Source: Siderastrea siderea
Taxonomy: Eukaryota > Cnidaria > Anthozoa > Scleractinia > Rhizangiidae
Assembly: GCA_964030785.1 (NCBI GenBank)
Contig: OZ034978.1
Span: forward strand, 14,870,453 to 14,934,452
Reading direction: 5' to 3'
Length of the DNA stretch: 64,000 bases
The position numbers and the translations under genes were made by a program. This document shows, piece after piece, positions 35,230-47,151 of the stretch (its first letter is position 1; the number at the start of each line of letters is the position of its first letter). The notes beneath the pieces were generated by a model that had not been told where the DNA came from, made no database searches, and saw only the letters and a program-made list of their open reading frames with translations.

Positions 35230-38200
35230 GATGGGAAGTACACCTCAGCTTCGCAGATAAGCTCCCTGAGGTCGGAACAAACAATACTTAATCTCTTCAG
35301 GTGCTGGTCCCAATATACATAGCAGGCGCGTGGCCCTGGAATGCAATATATGTGCAATCGTCGAATAGTGGGGCGGTCCAAGCTAAGAAATTAGTGTGAA
35401 GTGCATAGCAAAAACCGATGAAGATGAAAAACACGGAAATAGCTAAGAACTGGAAGTAAACATCCAGGGCCACACATTTTCAAAGTCGTTCCAATTTTCT
35501 TTGGCACATTTGACCTTGCCTGGCCTGGATAATATAATTTAGTCTAATATCAGGAAAATAAGACACGTATTAAGGCGCAATGATTTTGACACAAGTGACG
35601 GGAACTCGATCTTCTGACTGAAGGGGTTACCAGAGGTCGTGCTTTCTCATACAAACTGGCCTTGAAATCTAATTCAAAACGTGTAATGTTTTGTATACAG
35701 AAATAAAGTAAACACTAGATAGCTGAAGATCTATTAAGAGAACAGATGGGTGTAAACAGAAAGAAAATGAATGGAGGATTGCGACAATTACAAGCTCGGA
35801 TTGGAAGAAAATCAAGTTTTGGTTAATTTTCTTCTCAAGAGCTGTCCGCAGCGGTCACAAATTTTATGTGATATGAAGCAGACATTTCTTCGATTTATTC
35901 CATCGACGGTGCTTTTGCATGTAGGTCAAGCTATTTTTGGCGATAAATCCGCGTTAACACAATCCGTTCAATTCAGGAATCTAGCAGCACCCTACGCGAG
36001 TTCTTTCGTCAAATGCAAATCTTCGAAAGTCAACCGATAAATAACTGATAAATAGACTTTTTTTACAGTCAACCGAACAACGGCGGGTAAGCCGTCAAGC
36101 GTCAATTTACACGTTTTGGGGAGGAGCATGTTGGCGTTGTGATGAGAATCCTCAAAATTCCATTTCGATTTCGATCAAGAGAAGGTCAAGGAACACTTGA
36201 TTTCTTGTCCGACCGGTGGTGGGCCTGTTAGAACACCGCTTTTGGCGGGTGATGTCCGTATTTTCTTAAGTATAGCCACGAGGAACTTGCTGTAAGCTTG
36301 TTTCATTACCTTAAAATTGTAAGAAAAAAATTGCCACAAGAGTTGAAAACGATAAACGTTATTGGTATAATAAAGGCTAAGCAGATCAAGAAGGCAATTT
36401 TGAATTCTAGACTGTCACCACCCTTGTAATCGTGCACTTTGTAGCTGAATAATTTTTCTTTTCATCCAGTTAAATATTTGGCGGCATTTTGCAATACACT
36501 GTATAACAAGGAAAATGGGGAAAAATTCCTTTTTTTTTCGCTAAATACTTTTCATTTAGTATTAAAAAAGCATATTTCCAATCTTTCTAAAAACATACGA
36601 AATCAATTCTAAGGCATCCGTGACTAGGATTAAATAGTGTAGCTTATAATGAACATGTAATAGCAGTACGACATGGGATTGACATGAGACTAAACTATGT
36701 GTGGTTTGATTCTTGGTATCACTTTGAAAAGAGAGAAAATGAACGTTTTCATCGACAGAAGCCAAAGCATAATGGCCCAGTTTTGTTAAAATGGCTATTC
36801 TTGTGAAAGCAAACTAAATTTGTGAGTTCTTTCCCAGTGACTTGAGGTAAACTTGATAAAACTGTGGCTCGTTCTTTCGTTGAAAATTCCCTTGACATCT
36901 TCACCTTTGTCAGTGGTGGTCTAGAAGCAATGTATGTAACTGACCAAAACACTTGAAAATTGCCATGACACTTACCCCTTAAATAATACACGTTCCATGG
37001 GCCGCTCGTAACGTAATGATAACCATCCCAACAACACTTTTTATAGAAACATTTAGGTAAGTATCTAATACCTTGGTTATTGCAAACAAGCTTTGGCTGT
37101 GTGAAGCTTCGCTACAGACTGCACTAGGGGGACGTCTATACGGCAGAAATCTGGTAACACTTAACTGAAAAAAAAACTGAACTGAGAAAAATTAAGGAAT
37201 AACTCGCCAAATCGAAAGCGCAATAAAAAACGTTTTTTTGTTTTTGGTTGACCTTCAAGAACATTCCCTTAAAAGTACTTAAACTTATACATGTCAACTC
37301 ACCTCCGGTACCGTAAACACCAGCCCTTTCACCCGTCATTTGAGTCGTGTAACTTACAAATGTAGATGGATTCTGTGGATGAAATCCTATAAAGGGTAAC
37401 AACGTAAGTAAAAGCTTTGAGGAAGTACTTTCCTCAGATAATGTTTGATTGGCTATTTTGAAACGAAATTTTGGAATTTTGCCCAGAATCGAACTTTATA
37501 TTACGGGCGCTTATGTAAGGGAGAAAGGGTGAAAAAGGAAAGAAAGGGTGAAAAAGGAAAAATGGGTGAAAGGACGACTCTTGCCATCTAAAATATTGTC
37601 AGGCTGTGCGTAGTCCATCCATAAACATTTTCCAAAACTTTACCTTCCGGCCAGAGTCAAACCTTGAGTGATGCAATGATGGTTCCAAATTTTTCCAAAA
37701 CTGGTTGCACTGGCACCACGACTAAAGGGCAGATTTACTGGCCCATATTTAACTACTACAACGGGTACGTCACCAATTTAAACTGCTTGACTGTTTTAAA
37801 TAAACCTTTCAAGAATGATCTAGGCTTTGTGTGCGGTTGAAATCCTCTGAGTTCCAACCTCAGTAAATGAAATGCTAACGTTAATTGATGCAAGGTCGTT
37901 GAAACTTTCAAGTCTGCGATTTAAATCCTGTTACGTTTTCCCAGCTTTTAAGTACGTGGTTGAAACTATTCGCATGCATGATAGCTATCGAACAGAATTT
38001 TTCTGCCCCACTTTAGAGCGGTACTTTGAGTTGATGAAGCTTGTTTTTCAAGCACTAAAGTGATTTTTAAATTAGGAAATTTGTCCCTTTCCAAAAATAG
38101 CTAAAGCATTCAACTGCTTTATGTTAAGCCCTTTACTGAACGATTAGATAAAATAAAAGCTTGTGAATGCCAAGATAGGATTATCGGTTCTGTCAGCGAC

Positions 38201-39559
38201 ACATGTTAGCAAGATCCCGTCTTTTGTTTCCCCGAGAAAGTATAGCATAGCCTAAAACCGATACATTCCATGAAAATCTTAAATGACTCTGTTTAGTAAA
38301 TATTATAAAATGGACATCCGAAGAGGGAATTCTACCGAACTAGAAATCAAAACATATCTTGCTCTTGGCCATTGCGGCTTTCTTAACATGCATGTTCCAT
38401 TTTAGCCGGAATTCTTTACCACCACGCAGATTTCCTAATCATTTTGATATCTATTTAGCGGTCACTTTTATTTTTGATTGGGCACTTAATCGGGACCTTT
38501 GATCTGTTGCTTGAATTAATTAACTTTGCTCATCTATCATCTTTTATTATTCAACAAATTGTCACTATGCCCATATATGGCAAGGAAGCCCTCAATATCT
38601 GTCATCCTACAGGACAGATATCCTGCGATATACGTAAATGACCATATTTGGAAGTGCACTGCAGATTTTCTTTCATTGCTTGTTTGGCGGCCATTTTGAA
38701 AAGCGAAGCAGTTTTAGCAGTGTTCTCCGTAAATTTTAACTCTCTGGAAGAAACTTTCCACGATTAAATGCTCTCAAAATGTCAACAAGTATGTGCTTCA
38801 GCTCACAAAGATATCCAGTGGTTGACTTGGAATTTTCATAGAAACCAAGAAAATGCTATTGCGAAAGAAGTAGCACACTTGCTCACGGAAAGTTGTAAAG
38901 ACTAAAGTTGAAAAGATTTTAATTCACAGGAAGAGGACTTATTCTCGGTAAGGTAGCAATATTTTTTCCTTTGTCTTGTCATTTCCAAACATGAGTTTGT
39001 AAATAAGTCTTTTTAAGTGAACGGTAGTAAACTTCGATTTCTTGAAGTTCTGTTTTGATTTTTATTAAGCTTTATGTGTTGCTAGCTTTTAGCGTTTTTA
39101 TCATAGGGCCGTAGTGTTTGTCGTTCTGAAAATGGTAGTCGATGGGAATTTGTTGAATAATAAAACAATTATCCTGCTCAATCTTGCGGAATATCCCCTG
39201 ATTTAGCCAACTCGGCCTACGGCCTCGTCGGCTAAGTATCAGGTGATATTCCGCGCGATTTCGCAGGATAATTGTTAAGTATCCGACACGCGCCTTGTTA
39301 ATCGTCACCAGTGTTAATTTTACCTTTTACGTTCAAATTGTCGAGAAGCATGTACAATTTGGCCACAGCTAAGAAATATATCCCAAGGAGAATCGAATGA
39401 AATGATTAAAACTTTTGAGGATCAGTCATTCCGTATATTTTTTACTTTGGAAAATTGAGATTAGTAAGAATGACCTGCATCTCCCTTTAGGCAAGCCACG
39501 CCCATATACTTCCAAGAATGCAGCGCTGTTCGGAAAACGTACTTATCCACTTCAATCAA
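35230..39559. other. Non-coding stretch upstream of the five-MAM gene
   Basis: The first 100 bp or so should hold the promoter and 5' leader of the five-MAM gene. Further out I see only a short inverted-repeat-like remnant around 37328-37396 (CCCTTTCACCC ... AAAGGG) resembling the ends of the 4355-4571 element, and the hairpin at 39164-39276. No supported gene was found. Confidence 0.4.
39164..39276. mobile_element. Short hairpin MITE
   Basis: AACAATTATCCTGC ... CGGAATATC ... TAGCC ... CTCGGCC is mirrored, around a TAC centre, by GGCC ... GGCTA ... GATATTCCG ... GCAGGATAATTGTT. The arms are nearly complementary over about 55 bp, so the whole unit can fold into one hairpin. It is non-coding. 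Confidence 0.7.
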
Positions 39560-40605
39560 AAAGGACAAATGAAAAAGCTGGACTGGACTCTGGACTGGAC
39601 GTTGGACTGGACTCTGGACTGGACAATGGACTGACTTTGATTGACTTGTAAAAATATGAAATAGACTTAATATTTCACTAACCAGTTAATAATTAAAAAT
39701 AAAGTTGAATTTTAAATCACTTAAAATCATACCAAACAACTTAGGGGTGGACCATTATATTTTTTTCGGGGGGGGGGGAAGATTTTTCTCTGCATGAATT
39801 TTTTTTTCGTGACTGAAAGCTTTGTATGAACTTCATTTTACTAGTTTGCAATAAATTTTTTGCTTTGTGCCGCTATGCATGATTTTTATTCCTCGAAATT
39901 TCGCGCGTGCTTGTCAAACACAACTGTAACTGATGGCCTTGGTCTCCATGAATCAATCTCCAGCCTTGCCTTCACTTCGTTAGAGAAATAACATGATTGT
40001 CTTTAAAGACCAAGTTTATCCTTAAGAAAGTCGTCGTGGGCCTGAACAAATAATGTCTCTCTATGTGTCGGTGGGGTGAAAGATGAGTAGTGGGGTGCCT
40101 GCTTATTGACATATCCAGTGAGTGGATGAAAATGCACGTTGGTCTCCTTGGTCAATTTCTTTTGCCGATCTTGAGTGTCATGTTGTTTCTCTAACGAAAT
40201 GAAGACAAGGCTGGAGATTGATGTTTGGAGACTTAATAAGTTCAAAGCCCATCAGTTACAGTTGTGTTAGAAAAGCGCGCGAAATTTCGAGAATTAAAAA
40301 TCGTGCATAGCGGCACAAAGCAACAAAATAATTGCAAACTAGTGAAATGAAATTCATACAAAGCTTTCAGTTACGAAAAAAATTCATGCAGAAAAAAATC
40401 TTCCTCCCCCCCCGAAAAAAATATAATGGTCCATCCGTAACTTGTTTGGTATGATTTTAAGTGATTTAAAATTTAACTCTATTTTTAAATATTAACTGGT
40501 TAGTAAAATATTAAGTCTATTTCTTATTTTTACAAGTCCAGAGTCCAGTCCAAAGACCAGTCCAGAGTTCAGTCCAAAGTCCAGTCCAGTTTTTTTATTT
40601 GGCCA
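39560..40605. mobile_element. Fold-back element with ~400-bp arms and GGACT-rich tips
   Basis: The left arm (about 39560-39990) reads through tandem CTGGACTGGACT units, then TAGACTTAATATTTCACTAA, GGTGGACCATTATA, TGCCGCTATGCATGATTTT and TCTCCAGCCTTG. The right arm (about 40190-40605) carries the same blocks in reverse-complement order, ending in AGTCCAGTCCAG repeats. The loop is about 200 bp and no transposase is encoded. Long inverted arms with short tandem repeats at the tips define fold-back type elements. The arms are very similar, suggesting recent insertion or gene conversion. Confidence 0.75.
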
Positions 40606-42413
40606 ATCAAAAATGCAACACAAATGCAGCTTATAAAATGCATTGTAACACGTACTCGTATTATAAGGTGCTTTATTTGGCTGAAATAATGAAAAAGCTT
40701 TGGGTGGATAAACAATGCAAACATTGTTTTTTTTTATGGTAAGGCTGCTTGAAAGCCTGGCAATATCATAGTACAAATTCACTTAAACGTCAACTATTAC
40801 GTGTTCGCATGCTTTTGTGTGGCCAAAAAACTCTATGCTTAACGTACCCTTTAAGTGTCTTGGTTCAAAAGTGCAAAAGAAAAAAATGCAAAATATAAAT
40901 CTGTGATGAAAATACTAAGTATTAGCTAGAAGAGTGTTAATGAGTGTATGGCTATGTCGGTTGTCGGAATGTAAAAAGGAGCAATTTGACGGTGGCGGTC
41001 CAATTTATAATTTTCCAATCCAGCCAAACGTTCACGGTTGACGACAAAATTTCCTCATCCAACGATTAACACACCAGATAATTGTTCGACATGACTGTGA
41101 GTTCAAAGTACCGATAACTGAAAGCACTATGGAGCTATTATGTGCATTTAAGCTGGCCTAAACCTCCGATAGGAGGAAACAGTGTGGTCATAGTTAATAA
41201 AGGAAATTGTATAAAAATCTTCACGTTTACCTCGCTCGTCTTGTTCGGCGTTGTCTGCCTCACACAGGCCGAAAAAAAATTGTTCCTCACCTGGTTTCAT
41301 AGTACGGTCTTTCTAATCTTATAGGACACGACTTATCGTGTATTTAATACTATCACAGTGTGGACATGCCTTCAAAGGCATCAATTAGGAAAAAAATCCA
41401 CCTGATAAATGAGGCAATAGAATATTACCAGCCCAATAGTTGACGGCATAAGTTACTTCTCAGACCTCGAATTTTCGAAAATGTCTTGAATGTTTGTCTA
41501 GAGTGAGAACGGTTATAATAACATCTGAAGCAATAACACTAATAAATATCTCGAATATCATTTAAGTGGACACACTTTTTAATGATCGTTTTATACAGAC
41601 TTAACACTTAGAAGCCATATGAATTAGAGTTCAATCCTGAGCTGGAAAGGAAAAAGGTGCATGAATTTGTGCACGCAGAAAATCAGTGATCACTGGAAGG
41701 TCAAGAAGCTATTTTAGGTGATTCTGTCACACAGAGAGAAGAATGAAAATGGAATGCAATAACCAGGCAATAGTATAAAATGGTAGAAAGGCATACAGAA
41801 AATGTTGGAGAGTGGCAAAGATACAAGGAGGGTCAAAAACCGGAAAAATGGAAAAACGATTGCGATGCAAGACTGGAATCTGTGCTTCCAACATACAACC
41901 TATTGTAGCTATACAAATTAAGAAGCATTGTTACAAGAAACGCCTTGTGTGTCTCACAGTTTTCTCAAATTATACGTAACTATATCTGAGAGAAATCCCT
42001 TAATTTATTGTTGTACGGAAGGGACGCTTGTCCGAACTGCTGTGAAATGTAAAATGGGGATTTGATACATGATATGCGTGGCATGTTAAACTTGGAACAT
42101 ATATTTGGGAGGCAACTCGTGATAATGGAAAAGTACAAGGCAATTTACACGTGCAACTATGTCCTGCGTCCTTTAGTTCCTTAAAGGGCATTTCTTGGTC
42201 TTTTATCAACTTGGATAAGTTAAAGACACAACAAATAAAGCAACTTTGTTGGTATTTTAGCTCGACGAGGTCTCCTCAGAATACAAACCATGGCTCGACC
42301 AAACTCGCCTGATATTCCGCTATGGCGTACATGTACCCAAATGGTGCGATTAGGTATTAATAGCGGAGCACCATTGCTAAGCAAATTTGGTAAACATTTT
42401 GGTAGTGACGTCA

Positions 42414-42878
42414 GCGTACGCACACCCGCCCGCCCGTACAGACTCTGGGGGAGGGGGAGGGGAGTCCCAAGACAACCCAACGGAGGGTGGGGGGAGTAAC
42501 ATCTTTTCTTGGCGGGGTATCGAGCGGTGCTTTTGGGCAACCGGTGTTTTTATTGGCGGGAAATGGCATGACCACCGTCGCTTTGAAAAGGAGGTTTTTT
42601 TAAAACTCAGCTTGATTGGCAAAACGATTCAGTTCGGCAGGAAGTGAAGCGTAGGCGCACCCGCCCGCCGGTACAGACTCTGGGGGAGGGGAGTCCCAAG
42701 ACAACCCAACGGAGGGCGGGGGGAGTAACATCTTTTCTTGGCGGGGTATCGCGCGGTGCTTTTGGGCAGCCGGTGTTTTTATGGGCGGGAAATCGCATGA
42801 CCACCGTCGCTTTGAAAAGGAGGCTCTTTTAAAAGCTCAGCTTGTTTTGCAAAACGATTCAGTTCGACAGAAGTGAAG
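42414..42878. repeat. Tandem duplication of a ~235-bp GC-rich unit
   Basis: Unit 1 (42414-42648) and unit 2 (42649-42878) share ACCCGCCCGCC, GTACAGACTCTGGGGGAGG, AGTAACATCTTTTCTTGGCG, GGTATCG(A/C)GCGGTGCTTT and CATGACCACCGTCGCTTTG with few differences. The repeat is head to tail with no spacer and directly abuts the fold-back at 42917-44926. It is non-coding; overlapping frames on both strands are artefacts of the duplication. Confidence 0.9.
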
Positions 42879-43260
42879 TTTAAAACTTGAAAAAAAATAT
42901 CAAATATCTATAAATAGAAAGAAAAAGTTCTAAAGAATACTCAGTTGTCTTTTTGGTGGAAGGCAAAAAGTTCAAGTTACGAAATTTGCCTTCGAGGAAT
43001 TCATCTTTGCTGTTGGTTCTGCTGTGAACTCGGTCAGCACAGCCAGCACAACGCTTGAGTTCGCAGCATTTGGCCACGGTCCCAACGTCAAATATAGCAG
43101 AGCTAGTGCCTACTCAGAGGGGACATCATCCTCGGAGACCCAGGGGCAGCTAGTCGGGACGACGGGATTTTCATGGGCGAAAGTTTACAACAAGAGCGGG
43201 AGAGCCCCTGGGCACTTACTATTACCGAACGAGTTCCAGAAGCGTTTGAAATCCCGCCTT

Positions 43261-43296
43261 CTGATTGGCCAGAAAAATATTTTTCTGGCCAATCAG
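43261..43296. repeat. Perfect 36-bp palindrome
   Basis: CTGATTGGCCAGAAAAAT is followed directly by its exact reverse complement. It contains two inverted CCAAT motifs (ATTGG and CCAAT), each next to GGCC. It lies within the left arm of the larger fold-back and has no counterpart visible in the right arm. Confidence 0.9.
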
Positions 43297-44246
43297 CGAA
43301 GAGGAACAGCCGGGCGACTTTCGTGTCTTCTTACACGAGGTTGTTTTCCTCATCGAACGCCGTAGTAGCGTGGCCCGTTCAACGGGAACATTTTTGAGGA
43401 GAGCTTCAGAAAAAATAAATAAATAAATAATAAATAAACGAAGTCGAGGAAACCGCAAACTATAACGTGGCCGCAAGAAAACAAACACTCACAGGGAATT
43501 TTTCACGGCGGCCATTAGTTATCGAAGGTATCGCAAATTTTTAGAGCTAGCGACTTCCCCTTTCTTCAATGTAACTAATTGTTTCTCCTTCTTCGTTGAT
43601 CTTCGTCTGAAACTTTCCATCTCTGATGCACGGGCCACGCAACTATATTGATCGAGCGTGTCATGTCACGTACTAGAGAGAACTAGTTCTCTCTCTAGTA
43701 CGTGACATGACGTCGCCTCGACCGTTAAGCAGAAAATCGCCCAGATCGGCCTCCAGAAGCTCGGAAAAGCAATAAAAACGCAGCAAACACAGAGCAGGCA
43801 ATGTTTTTCAAACTGTATTTCCATTTTATTGCATTTTCAGCGGAAAACCGCCGATTATTTTCGATCGAATTTCAGTTCCATACAAACACTCATATTACGC
43901 TTTGGTTAACTGTGGTTCCCACGCTCGAGCGACATAGTCGCGTGGCCCGTGCATCGGAGATTCCCGTGGAAAGTTTCAGACGTAGTTCAACGCAACACTT
44001 GAGAAAGGGGAAGTCGCTAGCTCTAAAAATTTACGATACCTTCGATAAGTCCGCCGTGAAAAATTCCCTGTGAGTGTTTGTTTTCTTGCAGCCACGTTAT
44101 AGTTTGCGATTTCCTCGACTTCGTTTATTTATTATTTATTTATTTTTTCTGAAGCTCTCCTCAGTCGTCCCGACTAGCTGCCCCTGGGTCTCCGAGGATG
44201 AGGGGACATATTTTTTTTCTTTATTCTTTCTTCCTTTTTTTTTCTA

Positions 44247-44476
44247 ATTTACGACTTGAATGAGAGCATTTCACAAATTAATAAGTACCAGCAAAAGAAA
44301 ACAAAAAGTGGAGCTCCGCTTTTAGGCTTGGCTAAATCTATATATATTAGTTATTACACATATGCCTTCATATATAATATACAGATTTAGCCAAGCCTAA
44401 AAGCGGAGCCCCCCCCCCCCCTTTTTTTTTTGCTGGTACTTAGTAATTTGTGAAAATACTCTCATTCAAGTCGTTA
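44247..44476. mobile_element. Hairpin MITE nested in the fold-back element
   Basis: CTAATTTACGACTTGAATGA, GTACCAGCAAAAGAAAA, GCTCCGCTTTTAGGCTTGGC and TAAATCTATA are mirrored on the far side of an AT-rich centre by GATTTAGCCAAGCCTAAAAG, CGGAGC, a C and T run, TGCTGGTAC and CTCATTCAAGTCGTTAAAT. The arms are about 95 bp. It lies in the right arm of the 42917-44926 element and is absent from the left arm, so it is a later insertion. Confidence 0.75.
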
Positions 44477-44504
44477 AATTAAAAAAAAAAAAATCACGTC
44501 CTCG

Positions 44505-44570
44505 CTGAGAGCCGAACCGGCTCAACCGCGTCATATGCCGGCAATTAGTCCACTAGGCCATGAGCATTTA
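44505..44570 (-). other. tRNA-like sequence, probably SINE remnant
   Basis: On the minus strand, ATGGCCTAGTGGACTAATTG resembles an A box and GGTTCGGCTC resembles a B box, spaced roughly as in a tRNA. The cloverleaf is not convincing, so this is more likely a degraded tRNA-derived repeat than a gene. Confidence 0.25.
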
Positions 44571-45594
44571 TTGTTAACTTCAGATGACAATTTTACTACT
44601 TATTTCTTTCTTCAACATGAAAATGCTGGTGTTTTTCCTGCTAAAACGTGTTCGGACCGCCGTAAAAACCATGGTTGTGGACAGAAAAAACCAAAAAGCA
44701 CTAGCTCTGCTATATTTGGCGTCGAAACCGCTTCGAAAGGCTGCAAACTCAAGCGGTGTGCCGACCGAGTTCGCAACAGAACTGACAAGGCAAATTTGAA
44801 CTTTTCGCCTGAACTTTATCGCCTAATTTTTTTCGCCTAAATTGAGCTTTTCGCCTTCCACCAAAAAGACAACTGAGTAGCCTTCCACCAAAAAGACAAC
44901 TGAGTATTCTTTTGAACGTTTTTTTTCCATTAACAAATTTGTTTTTGACTTTTGTTGTCTTTGCTTGTGTTGCTACAACGCAGGTCAACATGCGATTTCG
45001 CGCCAACAACACGGGATTCAGCACATGGTTATATCCAGTGTACGTCACTTCATATTGGTGACCCTATGGTGCAGACGGACGGACGTACGGGCAGGTGACT
45101 ATTACCTCACTACCAAAATTTCTTGGCTTGATAGGTTCCCAAATTTCCTTAGCAATGGTGCTCCGCTGACGCGCCGGCGCGGGCTCCGCTTTACAAAAAA
45201 TTGATTCGAAGAATTTCTCTGATAGTTTGTTTGCGCTCTACCTTTACTCGTTCATTATAACATTTGTTGTTATGTATATTTGTTGTTAGTTGTTCCAGCG
45301 GAAGGGGGGCGGCACCAAGTGCCCGCGCTGACTTGCAACGTTTTTAACTCTTTTTCTGTTAACATTCAAGTGACTGATAATCCACCAAACTTTGTGACTC
45401 TTCCTAACATTTATCTAAAACCAACGGGGTGTCATGCCAGTGTTCGTTTAGTTTGATGTAACCATAGCAGCCATATTTTGACAAGTATTTTTTTTCCTGT
45501 TTCAAACAGGAAATATACCTTTATTGTGGTGACTTTTGGTGGTTTGCGGGGGTTTGGAAAAATCAAGAAAACCAATAACGGGAACTGATATGGG

Positions 45595-47151
45595 CTCCTG
45601 GCTAGGCTTGGATAAATTCTGCCGGCAGAATTTCGAGCATAATAAGCGATTTTTGAGGCGAGCATTCTGCCGGCATAATAAGGCATTTTCGAGCAGAATT
45701 TGAGCAGAATAAGGGAAAATCAGCGGCACTTATGATATGCACCCGGCATAGTCAATCGAACTTTCGGAAATCGAACTCAATCGAATTCAATCGAACTCAA
45801 TCCGTGGATTGAGTTCGATTGATTCCGGCAATCGAACGAAATCGAACACCGAACTTTGTGTGAGTTCGATTTCCGAACCAATCGAATTGATCGAACAAAT
45901 CGAACCGAATCGAACTCAATCCATTGGATTATGTTCGATTGAGTTTGGCTACCGAACACAGTCCAATGGATTACGTTCGATTGTGTTCGGTGAATAAATT
46001 CGCTTGGACAAAGGTCACGTTATGTGGTCTGACTGCCCGCTTGGTTACTGTACGCAAGCTCTAGTGAACCTACATAAAAGGCAAGCCCATCGAAAACACG
46101 TTTTTCTCGTCCTTGTTTAATGGCAATTCAATAACAAAAATAAACTGTCCACTGCAGTAAAAAGAACAGATTAGAACAAAGCTAACATTATTCCCGCGTT
46201 TTACCGTATTCTGGAACTACTGGACCGTTTTCATTGTAAGTTAACTTGCAATTGCAAAATCATGACAACTTGAAGTATTACTTTCATGAAAAAGTACAGA
46301 CTTCAGCAAACTACTAACCGCGACACAGTTCACAGACCAGTTCACAGACCAGTTCACGTTGAAGGTGACCTAATTGTCCGCACTCATTTACAACTCGAAA
46401 AGCACGGCCTTTCTCGCCTATTTTCTTTGAAACTTTGAACTCTTTATCCTCCTCCACGTCAAAGTGGCACTCTTGGTAGCCTGTTACTACGCATTTAAAA
46501 CTAACAACCCACAGCGCATCTGAAGCCATTTCTCCGGGAATTGTGCGGTTACGAAAGACACGTGTTATACTGAGGTATAAACTCGAGCCTCCAAAACCTT
46601 GTTATTGATTTTTAACACCAGTTTTACAAAAATCAAGAGTTCGGAAATCGAACGTTCGATTGCGTTCGATTGTCCAATTTTTTTTTGTGTGAGTTCGATT
46701 TCGTTCGATTGCCGAATTCAATCGAACTCAATCCATCGATTGAGTTCGATTGAGTTCGATTGAGTTCGATTGAAATATAGTTCGATTGGGTTCGATTGAC
46801 TATGCCGGGTATGCATAACAGATGTAAGAAAAATTTAAAACTAAATAAAAAACAAATGGAAAAATTCACTGTTTCGTCTATTAGTAGTGACATAAAGTAA
46901 GATGAATTACAATTTTGCTACGCATAATGAATATCTAATTAGTTTTTAGGGGTTAGGCCCAGGCTCCGTTCTATATTTGCGAAAATAAATACGCCCAAAG
47001 AGCCGACACTTTTTTGGGGCACCGAGCAGAATTCGAGCAGAATAAGAGTGTCCGAGCAGAATTTCGAGCAGAATAAGCGGTTTTTACGAGCACTGCCAGC
47101 AGGCAGAATAAGCCATTTTACGAGCACAATTTATCCAAGCCTACTCCTGGC
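45595..47151. mobile_element. Non-autonomous hAT-like element with perfect 8-bp target duplication
   Basis: CTCCTGGC occurs at 45595-45602 and again at 47144-47151, exactly flanking inverted ends: left TAGGCTTGGATAAATT, right AATTTATCCAAGCCTA (a perfect 16-bp mirror apart from internal divergence beyond it). Subterminal copies of CAGAATTTCGAGCA(G/T)AATAAGCG occur at both ends. An 8-bp duplication with short inverted ends is characteristic of the hAT superfamily. The 1541-bp body has no transposase and is interrupted by another element. Confidence 0.8.
45736..46815. mobile_element. Element with 6-bp TATGCA duplication, nested in the hAT-like element
   Basis: TATGCA at 45736-45741 and at 46810-46815 flank inverted ends CCCGGCATAGTCAATCGAAC and its exact complement. 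Inside each end are imperfect arrays of TCAATCGAAC / GTTCGATTGA in both orientations, giving strong local folding. The unit is 1068 bp. The middle (about 46010-46610) is unrelated sequence with a small frame at 46314-46529 that I do not regard as a gene. The superfamily is unassigned. Confidence 0.75.

Larger units (their letters stand above)
42917..44926. mobile_element. 2-kb fold-back element with nested palindromes
   Basis: Blocks in the left arm recur as reverse complements in the right arm in mirrored order: ACTCAGTTGTCTTTTTGGTG (42939) with CACCAAAAAGACAACTGAGT (twice, 44857-44904); CGCTTGAGTTCGCAGC (43052) with GCTGCAAACTCAAGCG (about 44740); GGGGCAGCTAGTCGGGACGA (about 43143) with TCGTCCCGACTAGCTGCCCC (about 44165); and TAAACGAAGTCGAGGAAA with its complement near 44115. 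The centre is a palindrome around 43687 (GTACTAGAGAGAACTAGTTC). The right arm holds extra sequence at about 43715-43920 and 44210-44740, the latter including a separate hairpin. There is no transposase frame. Confidence 0.75.

Noticed and set aside
35771..36040. An 89-residue plus-strand frame starting with a good ATG
   Set aside because: No domain, signal peptide or splice partners were recognised, and the length is within chance expectation for this region.
37316..37400. An apparent exon with GTGAGT donor (NPSTFVSYTTQM...)
   Set aside because: The stretch is flanked by CCCTTTCACCC and AAAGGG and shares TGTGGATGAAATCCTAT with the MITE at 4355-4571, so it is a repeat remnant.
42377..42832. 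Several overlapping Pro/Arg- or Gly-rich frames
   Set aside because: They occur on both strands in a GC-rich tandem duplication and mirror one another, which is expected of non-coding repeats.
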